NCBI GenBank assembly: GCA_964481655.1
Contig: CAYZVO010000315.1
Coordinates: 1-7,061 of the forward strand
Direction: 5' to 3'
Source: CALDOK01 sp964481655
Lineage (GTDB): Bacteria; Myxococcota_A; UBA796; JAFGLY01
Length of the DNA stretch: 7,061 nucleotides
Every line of letters starts with the position of its first letter. The first letter of the stretch is position 1. The notes beneath the pieces are model-generated. The model was not told the origin of the DNA, ran no database searches, and saw only the letters and a program-made list of their open reading frames with translations. A program made the translations under genes and the position numbers. Of the stretch, positions 1 through 5,399 are shown piece after piece.

Positions 1-2
1 TG

Positions 3-1166
3 CTCCTTTATGACGTTCTCGAATTCGGCAATGCCCTCCTCGACCGCCTCGAGGCCTACCCCATGGCCGCCCTGGTCCGCGCCGTTCAGCAGCTGCGCGC
101 CGCTGGCGGGCCCGTCTACGACTTCGGCATGGGCGACCCCCACGAGCCCACCCCGGCGTTCATCCGTCAGGCCCTCGAGGGCGCGGTGCCCGTGGTCAGC
201 CAGTACCCCACGGTGCGCGGCACGACCGCGCTGCGCGCGTCCATCGCCGCCTACATGCGCCGGCGCTTCGGCGTGGCCATCGACCCCGAGACCCAGGTGC
301 TGCCCTCGAGCGGCTCCAAGGAAGCGGTGTTTCACCTGCCCCTGGCGCTGATCGACCCGACGGCCGACGACCGCACGGTGATCTTCCCGGACCCCGGCTA
401 CCCGGCCTACGCCCGGGGCACCCTGTTCGCCGGCGGCACCCCCCACGCCGTGCCCCTGGACGCCGACTGGCGCTTCCGGCCCTGGGAGCTGCCCGGCGAG
501 CTGCTCGACAGCGCCCGCATCCTGTACATCAACTCGCCCCACAACCCCTCCGGGGTCGTCCACGATCGGGACGAGCTGCGGCGCATCCACGCCCTCTGCC
601 AGCGCCACGACATCCTGCTGGTGGCCGACGAGTGCTACGCCGACATGTACGACACCGAGCCCCCCCCGAGCCTGCTCGAGGTGGCGGACACCGACGTGGT
701 GGTGATCCACTCCCTGTCCAAACGCTCCGGGATGACCGGCTACCGGGCCGGCTTCATGGCAGGGGACCCCACGTGGATCCGCACCATCACCAAGCTGCGC
801 ACCAACCCCGGGCTGGCCCCCCAGGACTTCGTCAACGCCGCCGCCACCGCAGCCTGGGGCGACGACGCCCACGCCGCCGAGCGCCGGGCGACCTTCGCCG
901 CCAAGCGGACCCTGATGCGCGCCTTCCTCGAAGGCATCGGCCTCGAGGTGGCCCCCAGCCAGACCACCTTCTACCTGTGGTTCCGGGCGCCCGAAGGCCA
1001 CGACGACGAATCCTACGCCGCCGCACTGCGCGGCATCGGCATCGTGGTGGTCCCCGGCCGGATGCTGGGCAGCACCGAGGCCAGCCGCGGCTGGCTGCGC
1101 CTGGCCCTGGTGCCGGAGCTCGAGGGCTGCCGCGCGGCCTGCGAAGCCTGGGCCCAGCTGGCGTGA
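3..1166 (+). CDS. dapC: Class I/II PLP-dependent aminotransferase, probable N-succinyldiaminopimelate aminotransferase (5' end at or beyond window edge)
   Basis: Fold-type I aminotransferase that would move an amino group, normally from glutamate, to a keto acid in the cytoplasm. The DapC relatives make N-succinyl-LL-diaminopimelate for lysine and peptidoglycan. Counting from the ATG at 63, visible motifs are NSPHNPSG (Asn161, PLP ring), VADECYADMY (Asp189 and Tyr192), SLSKRSGMTGYRAGF (Lys220, the PLP Schiff-base lysine, in a context typical of DapC) and GWLRLALVP (Arg346, substrate carboxylate). The reading frame stays open to the left edge, and the residues NALLDRLEAYPMAALV just before and across position 63 fit the family N-terminus. 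Translation therefore begins upstream of 63. No ATG, GTG or TTG lies in frame between 3 and 62; bases 1-2 (TG) could be the end of a start codon. The stop overlaps the next gene by 4 bp. The aminotransferase class is secure; substrate specificity is inferred. Confidence 0.85.
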   Translation, partial: LLYDVLEFGNALLDRLEAYPMAALVRAVQQLRAAGGPVYDFGMGDPHEPTPAFIRQALEGAVPVVSQYPTVRGTTALRASIAAYMRRRFGVAIDPETQVLPSSGSKEAVFHLPLALIDPTADDRTVIFPDPGYPAYARGTLFAGGTPHAVPLDADWRFRPWELPGELLDSARILYINSPHNPSGVVHDRDELRRIHALCQRHDILLVADECYADMYDTEPPPSLLEVADTDVVVIHSLSKRSGMTGYRAGFMAGDPTWIRTITKLRTNPGLAPQDFVNAAATAAWGDDAHAAERRATFAAKRTLMRAFLEGIGLEVAPSQTTFYLWFRAPEGHDDESYAAALRGIGIVVVPGRMLGSTEASRGWLRLALVPELEGCRAACEAWAQLA

Positions 1167-2596
1167 GCCCCCACGGCCCCGAGCGTGGCCGTCCGACCAG
1201 CGCTGTGCTGCGCCTGCTGCGCGCCGCGGTCCTGGCGCTGGCCATCGCGGGCCTGGCGACCTGGGCGGCGCTGGCGCTGCTGGCACCGGAAGGGCCTGGT
1301 CAGGCGCGAGTGATCGAGAGCTGGCCCGCCGACGGCGCCCGGGGCGTACCCGCCGGCCTGCAGCACATCGAGCTGGCGTTCGACCGCCCCATGTCCCCGC
1401 GGGAGTGGGAGTGGGAGGACGACAGCGAGGACGCACCGGAGTCCCGGGGAGCGCGCGAGTGGAGCGACCCGACACGCTGCCGGGTGCCGGTGTGGCTCGA
1501 GCCCGGCCGGCGCTACCGCTTCGCCATGGGCCACAACCTGGCGCCCCTGTACAGCGCGGACCGAGACCGCGCCGAGCCGCTGGCGCTGCACTTCGAGACG
1601 GCCCAGGGTCAGCCGGCGGGCCCGACCGCGGACGAACTCACTGTGCGGGCCCTCGCGCAGCTGCGGGAGGCCCTGCCCGCCCGCTACTCCTACGCCGATC
1701 TGCGCGGGGTGGACTGGGAGGACTGGCACACACAGGCTCGGGACGAGCTCGCGAACCAGCACGACCCCCGCGCCTTCGCCGAGGCCCTGCTCACCCTGCT
1801 GGCTCCCCTCGAGGACGTGCACATCACGGTGCAGCACGGCGCCGACTTCGACCGCCGAGCCCACCGGGTGAAGCCACCGCGGACCGAAGATCTCGAGCGT
1901 CTGCACACGCTGGTGCCAGGCCTCGAGCAGCGGGGGGGGCAGATCTGGGCGGGGCGTTGGGAGGACGGGATCGGCTACCTGTCCATCCGCTCCTTCGGCG
2001 GTGACCAGCAGGCGCTGGCCAGCGCTGCCCTCGCGGTGCTCGACTCCTGGCGCGGGGGCCCGGGCGGGATCATCGACCTTCGCGCCAACGGCGGAGGGAG
2101 CGACGACGCGGCCCAGCGGATCGCCGCCCTGTTCCACGACACCGCCGCCATCTACGAGCTGTCACAGCGGGTGGACCCGAGCGTCCCCGGGGGCCTCACC
2201 CCCATCCGCGAGCACCGGATCCGACCCGCGCCCGAGGACCAGCGGCTGGACGTCCCGGTGGCCGTGCTCATGGGTCCGCGCTGCGGCAGCGCCACCGAGC
2301 GCTTCCTGCTGGCGATGGACCAGGCGCCCAAGGCCCGCAGCTTCGGCGAACCCAGCTTCGGCAGCAGCGCCGGGCCCCGCCCGACCCACCTGGCCAACGG
2401 CGTCACCCTGCAGCTGCCCGCCTACCGCCCCATGCGACCCGACGGCGTGCTGGTGGAGGGCCATGGGCTCGAGCCCGACGAGCCGTTGAGCTGGGACCCC
2501 GACGAGCAGCCCAATGGTGACCCCGTCCTCGCCGCGGCGCTGGCCTGGCTACGGGCCGCGGAGCCCCCCGTGGCTCCCGATGCGACCCCCCGATAG
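1163..2596 (+). CDS. Exported or membrane-anchored S41 family (tricorn/S41B-like) serine peptidase with N-terminal Ig-like domain
   Basis: Predicted extracytoplasmic protease of 477 residues. Starting at GTG 1163, a short arginine-containing head precedes a hydrophobic stretch (about residues 15-40, rich in Leu and Ala) that would be a signal peptide or anchor. Residues about 50-146 resemble a Big_5-type Ig-like domain (PADGARGVP, later FDRPMS and LEPGRRYRF) with an acidic insertion. A helical segment and PLEDVHITV (His220) follow. The S41 core then shows GIGYLSIRSF (from 269), IDLRANGGG (309-312), GPRCGSATERF (Ser376, likely nucleophile) and VEGHGLEPD (Glu432). The lysine used by Ctp-type S41 enzymes is absent: FGEPSFGSSAG stands where they have GKG. 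A His/Ser/Glu tricorn-like catalytic set is therefore more likely. GTG 1163 overlaps the previous stop; GTG 1205 (463 residues) is an alternative that starts just before the hydrophobic segment. Neither has a clear Shine-Dalgarno. The substrate is unknown. Confidence 0.8.
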   Translation: MSPHGPERGRPTSAVLRLLRAAVLALAIAGLATWAALALLAPEGPGQARVIESWPADGARGVPAGLQHIELAFDRPMSPREWEWEDDSEDAPESRGAREWSDPTRCRVPVWLEPGRRYRFAMGHNLAPLYSADRDRAEPLALHFETAQGQPAGPTADELTVRALAQLREALPARYSYADLRGVDWEDWHTQARDELANQHDPRAFAEALLTLLAPLEDVHITVQHGADFDRRAHRVKPPRTEDLERLHTLVPGLEQRGGQIWAGRWEDGIGYLSIRSFGGDQQALASAALAVLDSWRGGPGGIIDLRANGGGSDDAAQRIAALFHDTAAIYELSQRVDPSVPGGLTPIREHRIRPAPEDQRLDVPVAVLMGPRCGSATERFLLAMDQAPKARSFGEPSFGSSAGPRPTHLANGVTLQLPAYRPMRPDGVLVEGHGLEPDEPLSWDPDEQPNGDPVLAAALAWLRAAEPPVAPDATPR

Positions 2597-2604
2597 GCGG
2601 GGGG
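2586..2604 (+). promoter_or_regulatory. C6/G6 hairpin covering the ribosome binding site of the sigma-54 activator gene
   Basis: Six C (2586-2591) and six G (2599-2604) are separated by 7 nt. They span the end of the peptidase gene, whose stop codon (2594-2596) lies in the loop. The G arm is also the purine-rich Shine-Dalgarno-like stretch 2 nt before the ATG at 2607. Folded mRNA would hide the RBS, and a ribosome terminating in the loop would open it, which is the usual geometry for translational coupling. The pairing is seen directly; the function is inferred. Confidence 0.45.
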
Positions 2605-2606
2605 CC

Positions 2607-4103
2607 ATGCGTCACTCCTTCGACTCGCTGCTCCCCCTGCTGGCTGAGATCGCGCGAGCCTGTGACCGGGCCTCCGAGCTCGACGAGGTCCTGGGCCCGG
2701 TGCTGCGCTGGCTGCACGACCAGGCGGGGCTCGAGCGGGCCACCCTGGCCCTGCTGGACGAGGTGCAGGACCGCGTGCGCATCGTCGCCGCCCACGGCCT
2801 GACCCCGACCGAGGTCCGGCGAGCCCGCCTGCGCGCGGGCCAAGGGCTGATGGGCCGCGTCATCGCCGTGGGCCGCCCCATGGGCGCCCTGCGCATCTCC
2901 AAGACGCCCGAGTACGTGGACTGGAGCGGGATCCTCTCCCGGGGCCTCGACCCCGCCTTCGCCGCGGCCCCCATCTTCGGCGAGGCCGGCCCGGTCGGCG
3001 CCCTGGGGGCCTACCGCATCGACGGCAGCGCCGAGGACCTGGCCCGGGACCTCGAGGTGCTCACCGTGGTGGCCTCCCTGCTCGCACCCCTGACCCGAGG
3101 CATGGGGGCCGCCCTGCAGCGCCCCGATCTCGAGGGTGGGCGGCAGCTGCGCCCCGACGACATGATCGGCCGCTCCAAGGCCATGCGGGTGGTCTACGAG
3201 CAGCTCGGCCAGGTCGCCGGCAGCACCACCACGGTGCTGCTCCAGGGCGAGAGCGGCACCGGCAAGGAGCTGGCGGCCAAGGCCCTGCACGCCCACAGCC
3301 CCCGAGCCCGGGGCCCGTTCATCAAGGTCAACTGCGCCGCCCTGCCCGAGGGGGTGATCGAGAGCGAGCTGTTCGGCCACGAGCGCGGCAGCTTCACCGG
3401 CGCCACCGCCCGCCGCGCTGGCCGCTTCGAGCGCGCCCGGGGCGGCACCCTGTTCCTGGACGAGATCGGCGAGCTGTCGCCCAGCATGCAGGTCAAGCTG
3501 CTGCGGGTGCTGCAGGACGGAGAGTTCGAGCGCGTCGGCGGCCACGAGGTGCTGCACTCCGACGCCCGCATCATCACCGCCACCAGCCGCGACCTCGAGG
3601 CCATGCAGGTCGACGGGCGCTTCCGCTCCGACCTGTTCTACCGGCTCAACGTGTTCCCCATCTGGCTGCCCGCTCTCCGCGAGCGCCGGGCCGACATCCT
3701 GCTGCTCGCCGATCACTTCATCGAGTCCTGCAACCGCGCCCACGCCCGCTCCGTGCGCCGGGTCTCGACCCCCGCCATCGACATGTTGATGGCCTACCAC
3801 TGGCCCGGCAACGTGCGGGAGCTCGAGAACTGCATCGAGCGGGCCGTGCTCATCGCCAGGGACGACGTGATCCACGGTCACCACCTGCCCCCCACCCTGC
3901 AGACCGCCGAGGCCTCCGGCACCGAGCAGGGCCTGGGCCTGGACGACGCCGTGGCGGCCCTGCAGCGGGAGCTGATCCAGGACGCCCTCAAGTCCACCCG
4001 CGGCAACCGGGCCGCCGCGGCCCGCAAGCTGGGCATCACCGAGCGGGTGATGGGGCTGCGCATCGCGCGGCTGGGGATCGACCCGAAGCGCTTCGCGAGC
4101 TGA
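2607..4103 (+). CDS. Sigma-54-dependent enhancer-binding activator, NifA/NtrC type (GAF, AAA+, Fis HTH)
   Basis: Cytoplasmic transcription activator of 498 residues that would use ATP hydrolysis to open sigma-54 RNA polymerase promoters. Order: N-terminal GAF sensor (about 20-165, with AAHGLTPTEV and GQGLMGRVIAVGRPM, close to NifA GAF domains); AAA+ domain from about 185; Walker A GESGTGKE (214-221); sigma-54 contact loop GSFTGA (261-266, where most members have GAFTGA); Walker B LFLDEIGE (Asp285, Glu286); FRSDLFYRLNVFPI; WPGNVREL (399-406); and a C-terminal Fis-type HTH (about 464-490, LGITERVMGLRI) that resembles NifA. There is no receiver domain, so it is not a phosphorylated response regulator; a small ligand or partner protein acting on GAF is more likely. 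ATG 2607 follows a purine-rich RBS. In-frame extension to 2514 overlaps the peptidase gene and is low-complexity. It sits directly upstream of glnII and its sigma-54 promoter, the obvious candidate target. No nif gene is visible, so nifA is not assigned. Confidence 0.93.
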   Translation: MRHSFDSLLPLLAEIARACDRASELDEVLGPVLRWLHDQAGLERATLALLDEVQDRVRIVAAHGLTPTEVRRARLRAGQGLMGRVIAVGRPMGALRISKTPEYVDWSGILSRGLDPAFAAAPIFGEAGPVGALGAYRIDGSAEDLARDLEVLTVVASLLAPLTRGMGAALQRPDLEGGRQLRPDDMIGRSKAMRVVYEQLGQVAGSTTTVLLQGESGTGKELAAKALHAHSPRARGPFIKVNCAALPEGVIESELFGHERGSFTGATARRAGRFERARGGTLFLDEIGELSPSMQVKLLRVLQDGEFERVGGHEVLHSDARIITATSRDLEAMQVDGRFRSDLFYRLNVFPIWLPALRERRADILLLADHFIESCNRAHARSVRRVSTPAIDMLMAYHWPGNVRELENCIERAVLIARDDVIHGHHLPPTLQTAEASGTEQGLGLDDAVAALQRELIQDALKSTRGNRAAAARKLGITERVMGLRIARLGIDPKRFAS

Positions 4104-4108
4104 GGGGT

Positions 4109-4128
4109 TTCCTACCAAAATGTAGGAA
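4109..4128. promoter_or_regulatory. Dyad operator copy 1 (TTCCTAC-N6-GTAGGAA), candidate upstream activator site
   Basis: Perfect 7-bp arms around the spacer CAAAAT, starting 5 nt after the activator's stop codon. Flanking GGGT and ACCC extend the dyad with one unpaired T. Its centre (4118.5) lies about 207 bp upstream of the predicted glnII transcription start. It shares its core with two further copies at 4189 and 4220. It might also act as a weak hairpin at the 3' end of the activator mRNA, but no T-tract follows. Binding by the neighbouring activator is inferred. Confidence 0.6.
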
Positions 4129-4188
4129 CCCGACCGCTGCTGGCCGCAAGGGTCGCCATGATCGCGTCTGTGACGGCTGCGTGCACGG

Positions 4189-4208
4189 GTCCTACGGAAA
4201 TGTAGGAC
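4189..4208. promoter_or_regulatory. Dyad operator copy 2 (GTCCTAC-N6-GTAGGAC), candidate upstream activator site
   Basis: Perfect 7-bp arms around the spacer GGAAAT. Shares TCCTAC-N6-GTAGGA with copy 1, and the spacer again ends in AAT. Its centre (4198.5) is exactly 30 bp from copy 3, close to three helical turns, so proteins bound at both would lie on one face of the DNA. It lies about 127 bp upstream of the predicted glnII start, within the usual range for a sigma-54 enhancer. Confidence 0.62.
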
Positions 4209-4209
4209 G

Positions 4210-4219
4210 ATGGCGCCAT
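4210..4219. other. Perfect 10-bp palindrome ATGGCGCCAT between operator copies 2 and 3
   Basis: Self-complementary 10-mer filling nearly all of the gap between dyad copies 2 and 3, with its centre 1 bp from the midpoint between them. It could be a separate protein site, part of a larger composite operator, or chance. No known binding protein is assigned. Confidence 0.3.
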
Positions 4220-4237
4220 TCCTACCGGAATGTGGGA
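4220..4237. promoter_or_regulatory. Dyad operator copy 3 (TCCTAC-N6-GTGGGA, one mismatch), candidate upstream activator site
   Basis: Third copy of the dyad with spacer CGGAAT and one A-to-G change in the right arm, so its symmetry is imperfect. Its centre (4228.5) is about 97 bp upstream of the predicted glnII start. The overlapping sequence ATTCC-N4-GGAAT (4218-4231) gives an alternative dyad at the same place. Three spaced copies upstream of a -24/-12 promoter is the typical layout of an enhancer-binding-protein target. Confidence 0.55.
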
Positions 4238-4283
4238 CAGATCCCGCCCCGGGAGCGGAAGCTCCACGATATCCGGCGTTCGC

Positions 4284-4307
4284 CCGTGCCAGGACCGGGT
4301 GGCACGG
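4284..4307. repeat. 8-bp perfect inverted repeat whose right arm contains the -24 box of the glnII promoter
   Basis: CCGTGCCA (4284-4291) and TGGCACGG (4300-4307) are exact reverse complements separated by 8 nt. The right arm contains the TGGCACG of the sigma-54 promoter, so any protein bound to this dyad would cover the -24 element. The left arm reads as a -24 box on the minus strand but lacks a matching TTGC at -12, so a divergent sigma-54 promoter is not supported. Confidence 0.5.
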
Positions 4308-4315
4308 CCCTTGCT
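4300..4315 (+). promoter_or_regulatory. Sigma-54 (RpoN) -24/-12 promoter of glnII
   Basis: TGGCACG (4300-4306), four bases, then TTGCT (4311-4315) matches the RpoN consensus TGGCACR-N4-TTGCW at every defined position. GG (4301-4302) and GC (4313-4314) are separated by exactly 10 bp, as required. The predicted transcription start is near 4326, giving a leader of about 36 nt before the glnII ATG. Such promoters stay closed until an AAA+ activator hydrolyses ATP, and one is encoded immediately upstream. The sequence match is strong; transcription is not shown. Confidence 0.88.
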
Positions 4316-4352
4316 TCGCCAGCCATCCACCCTCCACTCCACCGTCCCCATT

Positions 4353-4356
4353 GGAG
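4353..4356 (+). promoter_or_regulatory. Ribosome binding site of glnII (GGAG)
   Basis: GGAG lies 5 nt before the ATG at 4362. It fixes this start over earlier in-frame ATGs (for example 4230), which would put the promoter inside the coding region. Confidence 0.75.
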
Positions 4357-4361
4357 ACCCC

Positions 4362-5396
4362 ATGGCCCTCATCGCCGAGTACATCTGGATCGACGGCACC
4401 GTGCCCACCGCCCACGTCCGGTCCAAGACCAAGATCGTCCCGAACCACACCGGCCCCGTCACGCTGGCCGAGCTGCCCCGCTGGTCCTTCGACGGCTCGA
4501 GCACCAACCAGGCCGAAGGCGCCGACTCCGACTGCATCCTCGAGCCGGTCTGCATGGTGCCCGATCCAGTGCGCGGCGACGGCGCCTACCTGGTGCTGTG
4601 CGAGGTCCACAACGCCGACGGCACCCCGCACCCGACCAACAAGCGCGCGGAGCTGCGCGCCGTGCTCGACAAGGCCGGCCACGGTCACGAGCCCTGGATC
4701 GCCTTCGAGCAGGAGTACACCCTCTTCGAGGGGGCCCGCCCCCTGGGCTTCCCCGCAGAGCGCCGCTTCCCGGCCGCCCAGGGACCGTACTACTGCGGCG
4801 TGGGTGCCGACGAGGTCTACGGCCGCCCCCTGGCCGAAGAGCACATGTTCACCTGCCTCGAGGCCGGCCTGGTGCTCACCGGCATCAACGCCGAGGTCAT
4901 GCCCGGGCAGTGGGAGTTCCAGTGCGGCGGCCCGGGCACCGATCCCCTGACCGCCTCGGACCATCTGTGGCTGGCCCGCTGGCTGCTGTACCGCATGGGC
5001 GAAGGCCACGGCATCTCCGCCACCCTGGACCCCAAGCCGGTGCCCGGTGACTGGAACGGCGCGGGCATGCACGCAAACTTCTCCACCACCGCCATGCGCT
5101 CCGAGGGCGGCGCGGGCGTCATCGAGGACGCCTGCCAGGCCCTGGGCCGCCACCACGCCGAGCACCTGGCGGTCTACGGCTCCGGCAACGAAGCCCGCCT
5201 CACCGGCGCCCACGAGACCTGCTCCTACCGGGAGTTCCGCTACGGCGTCGCCGACCGCACCTCGAGCATCCGGGTGCCCCGCCTCGTGGCCGAGACCGGC
5301 CGCGGCTACCTCGAGGACAGGCGGCCCTCGGCGAACGCCTGCCCCTACGAGGTGTCCTCGGCGATGCTGCTGACGACCCTGGGGCTGCGGGGCTGA
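4362..5396 (+). CDS. glnII: Type II (eukaryotic-type) glutamine synthetase, GSII
   Basis: Cytoplasmic enzyme joining ammonium to glutamate with ATP to make glutamine. At 344 residues it has normal GSII length and is much shorter than bacterial GSI (about 470). Family signatures run the full length: EYIWIDGT near the N-terminus, RWSFDGSSTNQA, CEVHNADGTPHPTN, FEQEYTLF (Glu116 and Glu118, metal/substrate ligands), GPYYCGVG, GINAEVMPGQWEFQ, DWNGAGMHANFS (Asn232 to His237), FRYGVADRTSSIRVPR and YLEDRRPSAN (Glu318). GSII enzymes lack the adenylylated tyrosine of GSI, so control is expected mainly at transcription. That fits the perfect sigma-54 promoter and dyad sites upstream. In rhizobia glnII is likewise sigma-54 dependent, under NtrC; here a GAF-type activator gene adjoins it instead. 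No glnB or ammonium transporter gene follows, and the gene ends 3 bp from a convergent membrane-protein gene. Confidence 0.96.
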   Translation: MALIAEYIWIDGTVPTAHVRSKTKIVPNHTGPVTLAELPRWSFDGSSTNQAEGADSDCILEPVCMVPDPVRGDGAYLVLCEVHNADGTPHPTNKRAELRAVLDKAGHGHEPWIAFEQEYTLFEGARPLGFPAERRFPAAQGPYYCGVGADEVYGRPLAEEHMFTCLEAGLVLTGINAEVMPGQWEFQCGGPGTDPLTASDHLWLARWLLYRMGEGHGISATLDPKPVPGDWNGAGMHANFSTTAMRSEGGAGVIEDACQALGRHHAEHLAVYGSGNEARLTGAHETCSYREFRYGVADRTSSIRVPRLVAETGRGYLEDRRPSANACPYEVSSAMLLTTLGLRG

Positions 5397-5399
5397 TCC

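Noticed and set aside
632..1162. Upstream extension of the peptidase frame to an ATG at 632
   Set aside because: The extension lies inside the aminotransferase gene, is arginine/proline-rich and would bury the hydrophobic signal segment in the middle of the protein. GTG 1163 or 1205 fits better.
1013..2137. 374-codon open frame on the minus strand
   Set aside because: Antisense to the aminotransferase end and the peptidase, both of which have strong family motifs; no recognisable domain.
2514..2606. Earlier ATG (2514) for the sigma-54 activator
   Set aside because: It overlaps the end of the peptidase gene, codes a proline/arginine-rich tail unlike GAF activators, and ATG 2607 has a purine-rich site just upstream.
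4270..4291. Divergent sigma-54 promoter on the minus strand from the left arm of the inverted repeat
   Set aside because: TGGCACG is present on the minus strand but the position where TTGC should lie reads AACG, and no minus-strand gene begins upstream.
4181..4361. Open frames starting at 4181, 4210 and 4230 in the control region
   Set aside because: They run across the dyads and the promoter, and only the 4230 frame matches glnII after 4362. No RBS or conserved residues before 4362.
4104..4361. NifA (TGT-N10-ACA) or NtrC sites
   Set aside because: TGT triplets in the region have no ACA 10 bp downstream, and the GTGCAC at 4181-4186 lacks the second half of an NtrC dyad.
2403..5213. 936-codon open frame on the minus strand
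   Set aside because: It runs antisense through the activator, the control region and glnII. The translation is a low-complexity Gly/Ala/Val/His/Gln mix with no motif; long antisense frames are expected where third codon positions are nearly all G or C.
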